From Paragyromitra xinjiangensis (Eukaryota > Ascomycota > Pezizomycetes > Pezizales > Discinaceae), in NCBI GenBank assembly GCA_038503065.1, contig JBCAMK010000020.1, positions 1,488,001 through 1,552,000 of the forward strand: a stretch of DNA of 64,000 bases. Reading direction: 5' to 3'. The notes under the pieces were generated by a model. The model ran no database searches. It saw only the letters and a program-made list of their open reading frames with translations, and was not told the DNA's origin. Positions within the stretch are counted from its first letter, which is position 1; the number at the start of each line of letters is the position of its first letter. The position numbers and the translations under genes are program-made. This document shows, in pieces, positions 32,180 through 42,938 of the stretch.

Positions 32180-32746
32180 GTACTTCAGGGCTTGTGAATA
32201 GTTAAGAAAGGATAACAGTAGTCTAGACTACCGATATGATTTTTTTATATTATGCAACACTATTACAAAGATTTCCCGGATCGAGATCAGATCGCTAGTA
32301 GTAATGCATATGTACAACCCAATCCCAAATTAGCTATACATGCCGTCAGTAGTCGCCAAATTCTACACCCTAGAATTCGAATAAGTGGAAGAAAGTCTAT
32401 TCCCGTGCTTCACTTGATGTTGTAAATTTTTAGCACAATTCCTCGGGGTTAGGGTTGTGCTACTCCGCCCTTGAGGGTTAGGGTTATAGATAAAACGGGG
32501 TAAGCCATAATAGCTACTGCCACTTGAAAGCTTCACCGGGTCACTCAACGTACCACAGATACAGTCAACATCCACTCCAAAAACACTCGACCGAATCGGT
32601 TCTAGCAAGAATCCAGTACCGGACCCTATTACTCCCGTTTATGCGGTATATCTACATAAAAAGAAGCCGCAGAACTGCTACGCAGGATGCCGGTCAAAGA
32701 AGGTGCTATTACCCATCACATAACACTCCCCATGGTCTAGCGCTAA
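32180..32746. other. Intergenic between HET genes 3 and 4
   Basis: About 570 bp. Two TTAGGG-like doublets lie at 32446..32456 and 32474..32486. A short upstream exon carrying the start codon of HET gene 4 may be hidden at about 32640-32750. Confidence 0.4.
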
Positions 32747-32794
32747 TCTCACTTAGCCATATTCATACAAAATACCAGATTCGGCAAAAGGATA

Positions 32795-35530
32795 GTGGAA
32801 TCTAAATGGTTAAATGATGCTCCCAGCAGCTCGTTAAACAATCCTGCCAGTGAACCGTTGAGACTAGTCGAAGATGAGCACTGTTACACTACCACCGAGC
32901 TACCTTACCGATATCTCGATGATACCACCCAAGAAGCCTTATCCTACTCTAAGTTTTATAACACCATATTACTGCCACCTTCAGACGATAAGCACAACTG
33001 CGCAAACCTGAATATTGTCGAGTTATTGGCTCAGGAGCTGAGTCCAACTAGAGTGACTGAAGATCAGATTCTGGGGTCGGAATTAGGTGACACGGATGTG
33101 TATGACAGGAGCGAGGATGCGGATGACTTAGAAGAGGATAATATCCAGGCAGCTGAAAATAATGACTTTGAGAACGCGGATAGTAAGAATGATGGTAATG
33201 ACATGTACTGGACTAGGATTAAGGACTACATGCCAACGCCCGGGCGATACAATCCTGAAGAGTGGGACGACTTTGTTTCACCCGAATTTCGCCGTAGGGA
33301 GAGTACCCAGGAATCGGAGGACACGAACGACAACCAAGCCGAACCCCCATTCCAAACCAGACTTAAGGACCACCTATCCAGACTAGTCCAGGACGAATCT
33401 ATGAAGGCGAATGACGTTCTTGGGTACTTACATGGTTTATTTTTCGCTTGCAGAGCATCTGGGATTCACGCCTGCAACAACGACAATTGCACTCGCATGA
33501 AAGTTACCCTCGAACGATTGATACCTTCGTGTAGTCACTGGAAGGGTTTCGAACTATGGGCTTTGCAGCTAGCAGCCTGTATCTGTTCGCAGGAAGCAGA
33601 TGCTGATCGTCGCACAGATCTCACTACAGAGGACTTTAAGTTGAGCATTTTACCACCCATCATCTCTTCAATGGCTAGAGACTATTATGGATTCTACCCG
33701 AACCCTTACCTATACTCCTCTTCGCGCTTGTGTGAGAATTATCCTTGGCCTGGGATAACAATCAATGACGATTACCGGGATTGGACGGACAGTGTACTTC
33801 TGAGCGAGGTGTATCCTGTTCTTTCATGGCTGGAAGCAATAGCTACTGGTAGCTATAAAGTGCCCGGGGGTGAATTGCCCGGAGGTCCTTTTGAGTCCTG
33901 GGTTTTTGATGGTTTAGGGGGGCTGCAAGACTTCAAACTCTGTCCAAATCGAGTTGCAGTGATAGCCACCAGCCTCCCAGGCAAGGAACTGAACATCTCA
34001 GCCCTACTACCAACTCAATCACGGAAGATTCAGATTGTGGAGCACCCCGGCCATGAGAAGTGCACATACAGCCAGTGCAAAGAGGCTATAATAGATTCTA
34101 CAACTTTCAAGCAACTCCACGATTGCACGAACCACAACACCTGTGAAACTACTCGTGGGTTGTTTCCGCAGGATAAGCTGGTCAGCGCCATAAGAGCCGG
34201 TTCGCCTACAGCATGGTCGTTAGACGGACTCTCACTCATCACCGAAGATCAACCATTCTTGGCGATCTCGCACGTATGGGCAGATGGAACCGGGGTTGGG
34301 TCTGATAGAGTCGTAGGGGTTGTCAACAAGTGCCTCTGGAAGACCTTCTGTTCGATTGCGATCAAGTTCGGATGCAAAGGTATCTGGTGGGATACTATCT
34401 CCGTTCCGGCGGACAGAGAAGTGCGCCGTATCGCCCTCAACAACATGCATACCAATTATGCCGACGCGACTGTCACCTTGCTCCACGATCTTTACCTTCG
34501 AAAACTCCAATGGACTGACGCCGAGAGCGCATGTTTTGCTGTCGTCATGTCGACTTGGTTCACCCGGGGTTGGACTGCGTTAGAACTGGCACAATCTGGG
34601 AGGATTGAGGTGATGTTCAAATCTGATAGTAATGGTTTCGTCATTAAAAACCTTGACAAAGATATTCTTGCAAGAGCTCGAGAACCTAGCTCTCCTTGTC
34701 ATCAAGTCGCAACCACCGCAATCCGTAGTCTAAGGGGTGGAGATATAATGGAAAAAGACACGTTTCTAGCCTCATTTACTCCCCGATATACCTCATGGGT
34801 TACCGACAGATTGATCATCGCTGGATTATTGGTAGGCATAGATTTACCAGCCTCGATGAACCAAGAAGAGATCTACGAGAGAATCCGAGACAGGCTTCGT
34901 GTTGGCGAAAGCCCGAAGAGCGAGCGAGAACTCGACGATTGTTTATTCTTTCAGCATGAAATCCCCGATGCGAAGTCGATCGAACGGCTGAAGGGCTTCC
35001 AACTGGCGGAAATAAGGCACTTGAGCAGAATCAGAAACACCCCAGACTCAGAAGAGCGGGATCCCTGGGATTCGGTCTGGCCTGGTTGGGTCAGGGACCA
35101 CAAAGGGTTGCGCAAACCGAAGAATTTTGGAGTCAGCCCCGAACACTGCTGGAGGGTAGCGAGCTGCTTGTTCTGTCGGCCACACCCTCCAACTACGTAT
35201 CCTCAGACCTACGCAGAGAATACAATAGCGTGCTTGCGTAACCCTCATGACTTGCTATACGCTGACTCTAAACCGCTCTGCGATCATGTCACTCGTTGGT
35301 CGGTCGGTGAGAAGCCCGAGTTGGATGAAGCCCAATTGCGAAAAATGGGGTTTGACACACCTTTCTGGACATCGTGGTGCCCACCGGATTGGGAATCGAT
35401 TCGATCAGAGATGTTGCTGAGGAATGAATGGTTCGAGAAGGAGTATCCCCAGCCAAAGAGGAACAAATCGGAAGTCCAGGACCCTTCTTATGTTTCCAAG
35501 AGAAAGCCAGTGTTTTTTGGAAACCCGTGA
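32795..35530 (+). CDS. HET-domain protein 4 (5' end unresolved)
   Basis: The open frame covers about 911 codons, but its first codon (32795) is GTG and no in-frame ATG precedes the conserved N-terminal block YSKFYNTILLPPSDD. A short 5' exon is therefore likely. Shared region: FFACRASGIHACNNDNC, FELWALQLAACICS, SWLEAIATG, LCPNRVAVIATSLPGKE and GHEKCTYSQC...QLHDC. HET domain at about 488-612: AISHVWADGTGVG, GIWWDTISVPADREVR, LNNMHTNYADATVTLLHD, STWFTRGWTALELAQS. Unique features are a ~110-residue acidic insertion near the N-terminus (DRSEDADDLEEDN) and a replaced C-terminus. After YERIRDRLRV the LFH...TM...WCP block of the paralogues is gone, and a Pro/Trp-rich tail with a CLFC pair appears instead. 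Confidence 0.82.
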   Translation: MESKWLNDAPSSSLNNPASEPLRLVEDEHCYTTTELPYRYLDDTTQEALSYSKFYNTILLPPSDDKHNCANLNIVELLAQELSPTRVTEDQILGSELGDTDVYDRSEDADDLEEDNIQAAENNDFENADSKNDGNDMYWTRIKDYMPTPGRYNPEEWDDFVSPEFRRRESTQESEDTNDNQAEPPFQTRLKDHLSRLVQDESMKANDVLGYLHGLFFACRASGIHACNNDNCTRMKVTLERLIPSCSHWKGFELWALQLAACICSQEADADRRTDLTTEDFKLSILPPIISSMARDYYGFYPNPYLYSSSRLCENYPWPGITINDDYRDWTDSVLLSEVYPVLSWLEAIATGSYKVPGGELPGGPFESWVFDGLGGLQDFKLCPNRVAVIATSLPGKELNISALLPTQSRKIQIVEHPGHEKCTYSQCKEAIIDSTTFKQLHDCTNHNTCETTRGLFPQDKLVSAIRAGSPTAWSLDGLSLITEDQPFLAISHVWADGTGVGSDRVVGVVNKCLWKTFCSIAIKFGCKGIWWDTISVPADREVRRIALNNMHTNYADATVTLLHDLYLRKLQWTDAESACFAVVMSTWFTRGWTALELAQSGRIEVMFKSDSNGFVIKNLDKDILARAREPSSPCHQVATTAIRSLRGGDIMEKDTFLASFTPRYTSWVTDRLIIAGLLVGIDLPASMNQEEIYERIRDRLRVGESPKSERELDDCLFFQHEIPDAKSIERLKGFQLAEIRHLSRIRNTPDSEERDPWDSVWPGWVRDHKGLRKPKNFGVSPEHCWRVASCLFCRPHPPTTYPQTYAENTIACLRNPHDLLYADSKPLCDHVTRWSVGEKPELDEAQLRKMGFDTPFWTSWCPPDWESIRSEMLLRNEWFEKEYPQPKRNKSEVQDPSYVSKRKPVFFGNP

Positions 35531-35706
35531 GAAGATCTAGGTATGACTTCCGTAATGGGTTACCCCCTATGAGTTTAGTTGGTACACGGAATCAGCTAAC
35601 AATACAAGTGTGTTCTGTGGCTATGGTCCGATATAAATTACGACCCCGAAACCTATTTATATTCTATACATACAACTATAATTAAAAGGAGAAGCAAAGC
35701 CACTTT

Positions 35707-36468
35707 CTAAATATCAATCGCCTCCCCTTCTAGCCACTGTTTTGCCTGCCAGTACAGTTGATCATGTTTCTTCCCTGCTACGCTTCCACCTTCATTCCTA
35801 TGTCCCGGCATATCCAACATGACTTTCACCCCCATCGTTGCTTCTTGGCAATAAGCTAAATACCTATATCCTTTCGGATACCCCTTCAACTTCTCATCAT
35901 CCAATGCCGGCACCTTCCTCGGATCCACAGCAATCAGCTTATCTTTCTCATACCAATGCCTCACAAAACATGCACCCCACTTCCCTTCCCGCTTTTCAAA
36001 AAAGAAACAGAAACGACAGTCAGATTCAGCATCGACCTCACAACCATCCAGAGTGAATCGTTGAGTGATGGTGGCTTTCATCTTAGTGACAGCTCGTGCG
36101 CCTTGGATGTCGGTGGTGGTGCCGTGGATACGGTGCATGATGAAGGCACCACGATCCATGCCGCCTTGTGAGGCAGCAATGAAGTCAGCGATAGGGGTGC
36201 GTCCGGTCCATGTAGTGTAGACGAAAGCATCGGGGTAGTGGAAGATTGATTTAAAATTCTCCCATTCGCATGCATCGCTGAGCAGAGTTAGCTAGATCCT
36301 AGATAGCAGTAAGACGGTAGGAGACAAGACTTACCGGTAACATGGCCACCCTTCAGCAAGTTCCCTGAGCTTGTAACGCTCTAATACGAGGTCATCAGGG
36401 CCGTTATTGCGGATGGCATTATCTGGTCTTGAGCCAGCTGGGAGAGAGTGTAGATCAACGTTAACCAT
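35707..36468 (-). CDS. SnoaL/NTF2-like fold protein
   Basis: Two exons, 36335..36468 and 35707..36277, with a 57-bp intron (GTAAGT...CTCAG), encode 234 aa from [12 protein letters not shown]. An in-frame ATG at 36558 would add 30 Ser-rich residues. Early conserved pieces [20 protein letters not shown] and [19 protein letters not shown] are typical of SnoaL-like enzymes (scytalone dehydratase/polyketide cyclase cone fold). They are followed by [20 protein letters not shown] and [25 protein letters not shown]. The reaction is not assigned. It is divergent from the intradiol dioxygenase at 37128 across about 660 bp with a symmetrical CGG/CCG element, so a role in the same aromatic pathway is likely by inference. 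Confidence 0.78.
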
Positions 36469-36686
36469 TGTAGAAGAGTTTATAGTAGTATTCCGTGAAG
36501 AGCTGGAGTTCGTAATGCTGCCTAGAATCTGCTGAAGTCTTGGGATTGCTGAATACATATATTTACACTACAAACCCCCCCAAACAGTTCATCAATTCTT
36601 TATACCCATCTCATGCTTGTCTTCTCCACAGTTCATCTCTCCGACGGAAACCAAGATAATGTGGGGTAAACCTAACCCTGTACCGA

Positions 36687-36706
36687 GCGGGTAAAGATAT
36701 ACCCGC
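36687..36706. promoter_or_regulatory. Inverted CGG-N12-CCG element in a divergent promoter
   Basis: GCGGGTA-AAGATA-TACCCGC forms a perfect 7-bp-arm inverted repeat containing CGG/CCG triplets, the form bound by Zn2Cys6 activators. GGGTAAAGATATACCC within it matches the QA-1F consensus at 13 of 16 positions. It lies between the SnoaL-like and dioxygenase genes. Confidence 0.5.
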
Positions 36707-37127
36707 GGAACAATTAAAGCAGCACTTTGTAGCCGAGATGCCCGACACTGATGTTTACAATAGAAGCCGACGTTATGCGTGGAGTTTAAGATATTTCGTA
36801 AAAAGAAAACTTATCGATAAAGTGGGTAGAATTAGAGAGTGGCGTGTAACTAAAGGTGAATCTCTTCTCTGCGGACGAAACTCCTGATTCAGCGATTATT
36901 AGAGAATTGGTAAGAGGATTATCCCCGTTGGTAAGGAAGAGAGAGCTTTGATAATTCTTACACCATCTTTCTCTCCCCGCATTCAGGATCAACTTTCAGG
37001 AGCTTAAAATCATCTCCACCCCCAAATCCATATCTCATCAATATCATCTTCTCAGTCTTCACTTCATTCTATTCCCTTCACCTTCAGACCCTTGATACTC
37101 CCACCTTTACCTCCAAATACACCCACA

Positions 37128-38170
37128 ATGGACCCCTCCGCCGTCAAAATCCCCCCCATGCTCGACCTCACCGACGAGAACATCACCACCAACACAAACA
37201 TCATCAACTCCCAAGGCAGCGACAAACGCCTCCAATACCTCATGACTCGTCTCGTCACCCACCTCCACGACTTCGCCCGCGAAACCCGTCTCACAACCGA
37301 CGAATGGATGAACGCAATCCACTTCCTCACCGCCTGCGGTAAAATGTGCACCGACACCCGCCAAGAATTCATCCTCCTCTCCGACACCCTCGGTTTATCC
37401 ATGCTTGTCGATGCCATGAACCATCCTAAACCCCCAGGCGCCACCGAGGGGACCGTACTGGGTCCTTTCCACACCCATGATGCGATCGAGTACGAACACG
37501 GTGACTCGATCTGTAGTGCTGGTAAAGGCGAGCCGATGCTGGTTAAATGCACGCTGAAGGATACGAATGGGAAGCCTGTGTTAGGTGCTTCAATTGATAT
37601 CTGGGAGACGGACGAGACGGGGCATTATGATACACAGTATGAAGGACGGGAAGGTCCAGATTGTAGGGGGATTCTACACAGCACGCAAGACGGGTTCTGG
37701 TTCAAGGGGATTCGACCGGTGCCGTATCCAGTGCCGACGGATGGACCTGTGGGTGATATGTTGAGAGGGTTGCAGAGACATGCGTATAGACCAAGTCACA
37801 TGCACTTCAAGATTAATGCACCAGGTTTTGACGAGCTTGTTACGTGAGTCCCTCTCTTCCTCTCCAGATGACCATCCAGCTGATATGCTACAGCGCTCTC
37901 TACATCCGCGGCGACCTGTATGAGACCTCCGACGCTGTGTTCGGCGTTAAGTCTAGTCTTATCGTCGACATTCATAAGATCACGGATCCAGCCCTGGCGG
38001 CAAAATACGGGATGCAGGTTGGGGATTGGTTGCTTGAGCAGGATTTCGTCATCATTACCAATGAGCAAAGTCGGGAGCTACGAGAGAAGCAAGCGATTGA
38101 GGCGCTGGCAAAGTTGGGGAGTAAGGCAAAGTTGGTAGATGGATTGCCGGTTGCAGAGGATTTGGACTGA
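37128..38170 (+). CDS. Intradiol dioxygenase, catechol/hydroxyquinol 1,2-dioxygenase type
   Basis: Non-haem Fe(III) enzyme cleaving a catechol or hydroxyquinol ring between the hydroxyls. Exons 37128..37843 and 37894..38170, with a 50-bp intron (GTGAGT...TACAG), encode 330 aa. The N-terminal helical linker domain (LMTRLVTHLHDFAR...DAMNHPKPP) identifies the catechol/hydroxyquinol group rather than protocatechuate dioxygenase. Then come TEGTVLGPFH and IDIWETDETGHYDTQY with the first Tyr ligand, YPVPTDGPVG with the second Tyr, and RPSHMHFKI with two His ligands: all four iron ligands are present. Hydroxyquinol would yield maleylacetate and then 3-oxoadipate, the substrate suggested for the CoA-transferase at the left edge. 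Catechol remains possible. Confidence 0.9.
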
Positions 38171-41100
38171 CTTGGGACTGGTGTGGGGGGGTTGAAGTTA
38201 TGATTGTAAGTTGGTTTTAGGTTTTGGTGCAGGAGCAGGCTTTCGATTCGACTGTATATATGATATCTGGGATAGGATGGACTACAAAATGGAGTTACAT
38301 GTATATTCTCATGCGAAACTCCCCGTAAGCATTTTGAAAAGTTCTCTCAGCATAATTAAAACCACGCATACGGTAGCTAGCAGACCAGCTGCAGCCTGAC
38401 CGTTCCCGGAGCACATACATCCCGCTAAATTTCCACTCCAGTGCCCTGAGATCATATTATCGTAGGGCAATGCAATGTAGTAAACTGGAGTTTTGCTTCT
38501 CTCAGCCAAATTAGCTCCCAACCTCGGAGCCAGATATTGAGTGGAAAGAACCCTAACCCTACGATAATGAACCCTAACCCACATCGAACTAACTCCGGAA
38601 CGATATGAAAGACTCTTTGAGGGTAGGGCTAGAAGCTTAAGCTGTTAGTCCTCAGTTATACACCCACTTGGGGCCCTCAATAAAGCTTTTAAAATTAAAG
38701 GTAGATTATTGCGTTCATCACTCATCACTCGGTTTTTATGGTTTGGAATGTGAAATCTCACTCGGAGTAACGTGATTCGCAAGATAACTTGACCAGGACG
38801 ATTCGGATATTTTCGATCCGCAGATCACACCATTTAAAGATGAGTTTTTGTAGAGACACTCAAATACATTTGCCCTCTAACAAGAACGGCGCTGAAGTTC
38901 ATCTCCTCCAGGTAGATGTATTTGGACAAAGGCTTCACGGTATAGCCAATGAAACTCCCCACGTTGGTGATTTTAAACACTTCAGATATTTACAAGCTCA
39001 ACGCCATTAGGTACGATTGATGAACCGAGAGAAATTTTTAATAAGCTTGATGCATCCAGTTTGGACAATTTAACCTTGAACGTAGATTCTTTAAGATCAA
39101 AATTACAATATGCGAAGTGATTCCTCAGCAGTCGTGATACTACTTTCGGTACTTACTGCTCTAATTTAACGATGTATTCGCTAGATATCAATTGACTTAA
39201 CGTCTACTCCTTTCAGCCCACAGAATAAATAAACCCGGATTTTAAATCTGAGCGGGGTTTTTCATGGATTACATTACTCCGTCCTCTTCCGTGATACTAA
39301 GTCATGCGACGAAGACAAGCAGTCTTTATAATCTTTTAATACCCCCACCCTACTAAGCATCCCGCAAGATAACTGTTACAACCCGATCGAGTTGATAGCA
39401 TACTTATCGCGTTCAGGTTCCCTACTGGCATAACCTCCCCGCTCCACCAGATCCAACGGAACCACAGCCTCCAAAAGCCATATCTGGAACCGATATCATA
39501 AAGTCTAACCGATCGATAATGGTGACATATCATGTCTTAGCATCTGTTCCTAGCTACAGAATACGTACCCACAGCCCTGCTCTATTCTCCCCGCGTTTTT
39601 TTCCCGAGAATCAGCCAGGTCGCCGAGAACCTGTTTGCGTAACGATCAGATTGTGACCACTGATCGATTTCCAACATGTTAACATTCTGAAAAAAACACG
39701 ATTTAGCCAGGATGACGCTATTTTTGATTTGTCACGGAATAGTCGGTCCATAGACAGAGTGTAGCGAGTGATGAGATACGTGAAGACGTCAGCGCTCACC
39801 AAGAGGGTGCATGTGTGATTGACGATGGAGAAAGTGCGTCATGGAAGAAATGTCTCTTTTGTAGAAAAGACCATCACCTGTGAAAAGCAAAAAAGGGGCA
39901 ACGAGATAATCAGCCGTAAATAACTCAACTTCTTTGATATCGGCACCTTATTCTTTTACCAAAAATAGGCAAGCCGTTGGGAAAAGAGCTCAAGCGAAAG
40001 GCTTGTCTGTACCTCACTGCTGGATATTGGAGAGGGGAAGTGGTGAGTCTCCTGATCTGCTCACGTGGACAGACCCACTCACACTCGGGCCGTGTTTGTA
40101 CGGCTCTCTCCGCAGGTCGGTTCTCTGCCCAGCGATTGGCAGCTGAACGTGTACAATTGGTGTGACTTTCCCCCGTTTTCAAGACCGAGAGTTTGCTGTG
40201 AATTCAGTCCAGCGAAGCCGTGACAGCCGTACTTACCTACTTACGCGGCCTTGTTGATGACTTTCGTCAATTGGGTCATATTTCTTTTGGATAAGCATCA
40301 GATCGTGGCCTCGGCGATGTTTATCCGATCCATGAAATGTCACTCGCTTTCGGTCAGCTATGCTCTGGTGACATGCTCGATTGGATACAGAACTCTAGGT
40401 CGTATTGAGCTCACCGCAGAAAATAGTCCCAGACGAACCTCATTCTGCCCTGGACACAAAAGAGAACTTAGGCGAGGCTTCTTTACGCCTCGGGCTAATT
40501 GAAAATCACCAAGATTTACACAATCGCCGTACGTCCCCGATTCGCCTGGTCTGCTAGCTCTTCAAAAGTTGGACACGGCGCAGGGCTCGGCTGTGATGGA
40601 GGCGGAGAAGTTGTGATTAGTCATTCGGATGTCCAGGTCGGGTTGCATCGCCGAGCAACGCTCACCTAATAGAAATGGATGGACGGCCATCATTGGCTGC
40701 CACAAGCAACTCCACCCGGAGAAACAGATGGGCGGGGATATCTTGCTGGGAGGCTGAGATACGAGTAGTCCGGGGTACAGTCACTCACGGGGGTAATTCT
40801 CAAGAAACCAAAAAACACTCAGCACTGAGTAGAAAAATAGAATGATCCTCAAGATACCCGTCATCGATAAGCTGTAAGATACCTGAGGGAGTAAAAGATC
40901 TGGTGTTTGTCAAAAGGGTTGTGGATCTGATGGTTTGGATGAAGCCTGTGAGTGACTGTGCTCCATCCAGGTCGGCTAGGAGAGGGGAAGGCTGAATAGC
41001 GGGATAAGAAATATCAGTCATGGAATTTTATACAAGTCTCTTTCGTAACATTAACCCGGAACCAACATTGCTCTAATGCCGATTCCACTCGAACGGGTAG

Positions 41101-41934
41101 GTCAGTTCCACAAGAAGGGTGGCTCGTATCCCTTTCAGGATTGAGAGAGTAGAGTTAACTCGATTGGGCTCAATTGGCGGACAATAATCCACATCTTATT
41201 GAAAGCCTTCTGATGGATCGGGTAATAGTGTTCGGGAAAACCAAGCCTTTTCTAGATTGCCTTAGGTGTCATAGACCCAGGGAAGTGTTATGTGTTATGT
41301 TGGAATGGATATTGCTTGTCTATCACAAAGTCTCGTACCTTTTCCATCAACCTGGATTCTTCCATTCAAATATACAACAGAGACCTTCAGTAAAGATCCG
41401 GGTATCGCCGCGATGTTGCTTTACTGCGAGATTGTGCCGCACAGGCCTGAAGGTGATGATTACTGCACACTTGCTTTGAGTGGTTGGCCGTTCGCCCATC
41501 AAGCTTTTCATTTGTCGCAAGGGGTCCTGGACCTGGTCGATGGTCCAGCCTGTCGCGTTAGCGAATGCCGCCACTCGCGAGGTCATCGCATGCATGCCGT
41601 TGTCGTGATCAACCATGTCTATCGTACTTGCTTTTTGTGTTGTTGATCAAGCCTCTAATTATCACTAATTTGCCAGCATTTCTTGCTGTAATCCCCACCT
41701 TCGGCCTGTCTCAGATGAAAAACTTCCATGATGAGATTCCAGACCCACACGGCACGAGGGCCGTCCGCGGATACATATGATAGATAATGGCTGTCCCAGC
41801 CCGCCTGCTCTTCTCCACCTTTCAGCCCTTCCGTCTGAAGTTTTCAATCAAAATACACTGATTCCTCGTCGAACTCGAGTTTGATCGAGTTAGGGAAATC
41901 GTTATACTGGAAGACTAGGTTCGAATTCAGGAAA
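38171..41934. other. 3.8-kb gene-poor interval
   Basis: No frame with recognisable homology; open frames up to 118 codons overlap on both strands. Telomere-like doublets occur at 38549..38560 and 38570..38580. Otherwise I see nothing that identifies a gene or element. Confidence 0.45.
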
Positions 41935-42938
41935 ATGTTCCTGACGTCAACGCGAAGATGGGGTTTTCTCATTCTTCGTCTTTTCATATCAGCCCTGCTT
42001 GTTGAGGCGCATTTTCAAATCACTTATCCTCAGCAGCGACCGTATGTGTATCATACTCAGTTTCAATTTCCATGTAAGTGTATTTCGCGTCGTGATTTTT
42101 TATTTTATTTATATCAATAACGGTTAGCTAATGGGGCTTGAAACCTTTTAGGTGGAGGTATATTTCCCTTATTCTATTATTGGTCGCGTGCAGTATTATT
42201 TCGATATCTATAATTATAGACATCGAAATCATCGACGGCTTTGTTCGATCCTTTCTAACCTGCTCTAGGTGTCGCGCCGACAACAAATCGAACAGCCTGG
42301 CCGACAAATGGCGGTGCCCTCTCTCTTATACCTATCCACCCTTTCGCCCTGATGACAGTCAATATTGCGCTCGGGAACTCGATAAACGAAGATCAAGATT
42401 CAAATCCGTACAACGTGCCGATGGTCCCGTTGTTTAATCAGACTGGAGCGAATTCAACGTTCTGTATTCCGAAAATAAAGATACCGAAGAGTATCGCTGC
42501 TCAGGTTAAAGCTGGGGTGAATGCTACTATTCAGGTGGTTCAGTTGACAGCGACTAATGCGGCATTATACGGTGTATGTGGATTCTAATCAAGTTTTTGT
42601 TTTGCTTTTTGGTAGGGGATTGGGAGACTGGGAGTTGGGGTGGTTGGATGTTGCCGGTTGAATACTCAATCGCGAATACATAAACTAACGGACATCGGGT
42701 TCGATAATAGTGCATCGACCTTACATTCTCCGACAAAGAAGCCGACCGATTCGGGAACCCAGCGGTCTGGAATCAGTTCTGTTTCAACGGGACAGGGATG
42801 GGAGCGAAGGCACTCGCATCTACCGGGTCGTCAACAAACGGAACAATCACTAGTGCTGGGATAAGCTCAATGCCATCATCGTCGTTATCCTCGTTAATAG
42901 TTGGGATTGTTGTTTCGTTATGGCTATGGATGGTATGA
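41935..42938 (+). CDS. BIM1/X325-like copper-site GPI-anchored protein
   Basis: Four exons, 41935..42073, 42152..42157 (6 nt), 42269..42573 and 42711..42938, encode 225 aa in one frame. A signal peptide (ILRLFISALLVEA) is followed by mature HFQITYP, so the N-terminal His is exposed as in LPMO-related X325/BIM1 copper proteins. Family blocks are PCGGVAP, which exists only if the 6-nt exon is spliced, TNRTAWPTNGGALSL, VNIALGN, FCIPKI, VKAGVNATIQVVQ, LYGCIDLTFSD and NQFCFNGTG. The C-terminus is Ser/Thr-rich and ends in a hydrophobic GPI signal (LIVGIVVSLWLWMV). Introns have GTAAGT, GTATAT and GTATGT donors and CTAAT/CTAAC branch sites. In the family these proteins bind Cu(II) at the cell wall and aid copper uptake or wall remodelling rather than polysaccharide cleavage. 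Confidence 0.85.

Noticed and set aside
40800..41646. Several open frames of 70-118 codons
   Set aside because: Overlapping on both strands, without recognisable motifs, splice structure or plausible start context.
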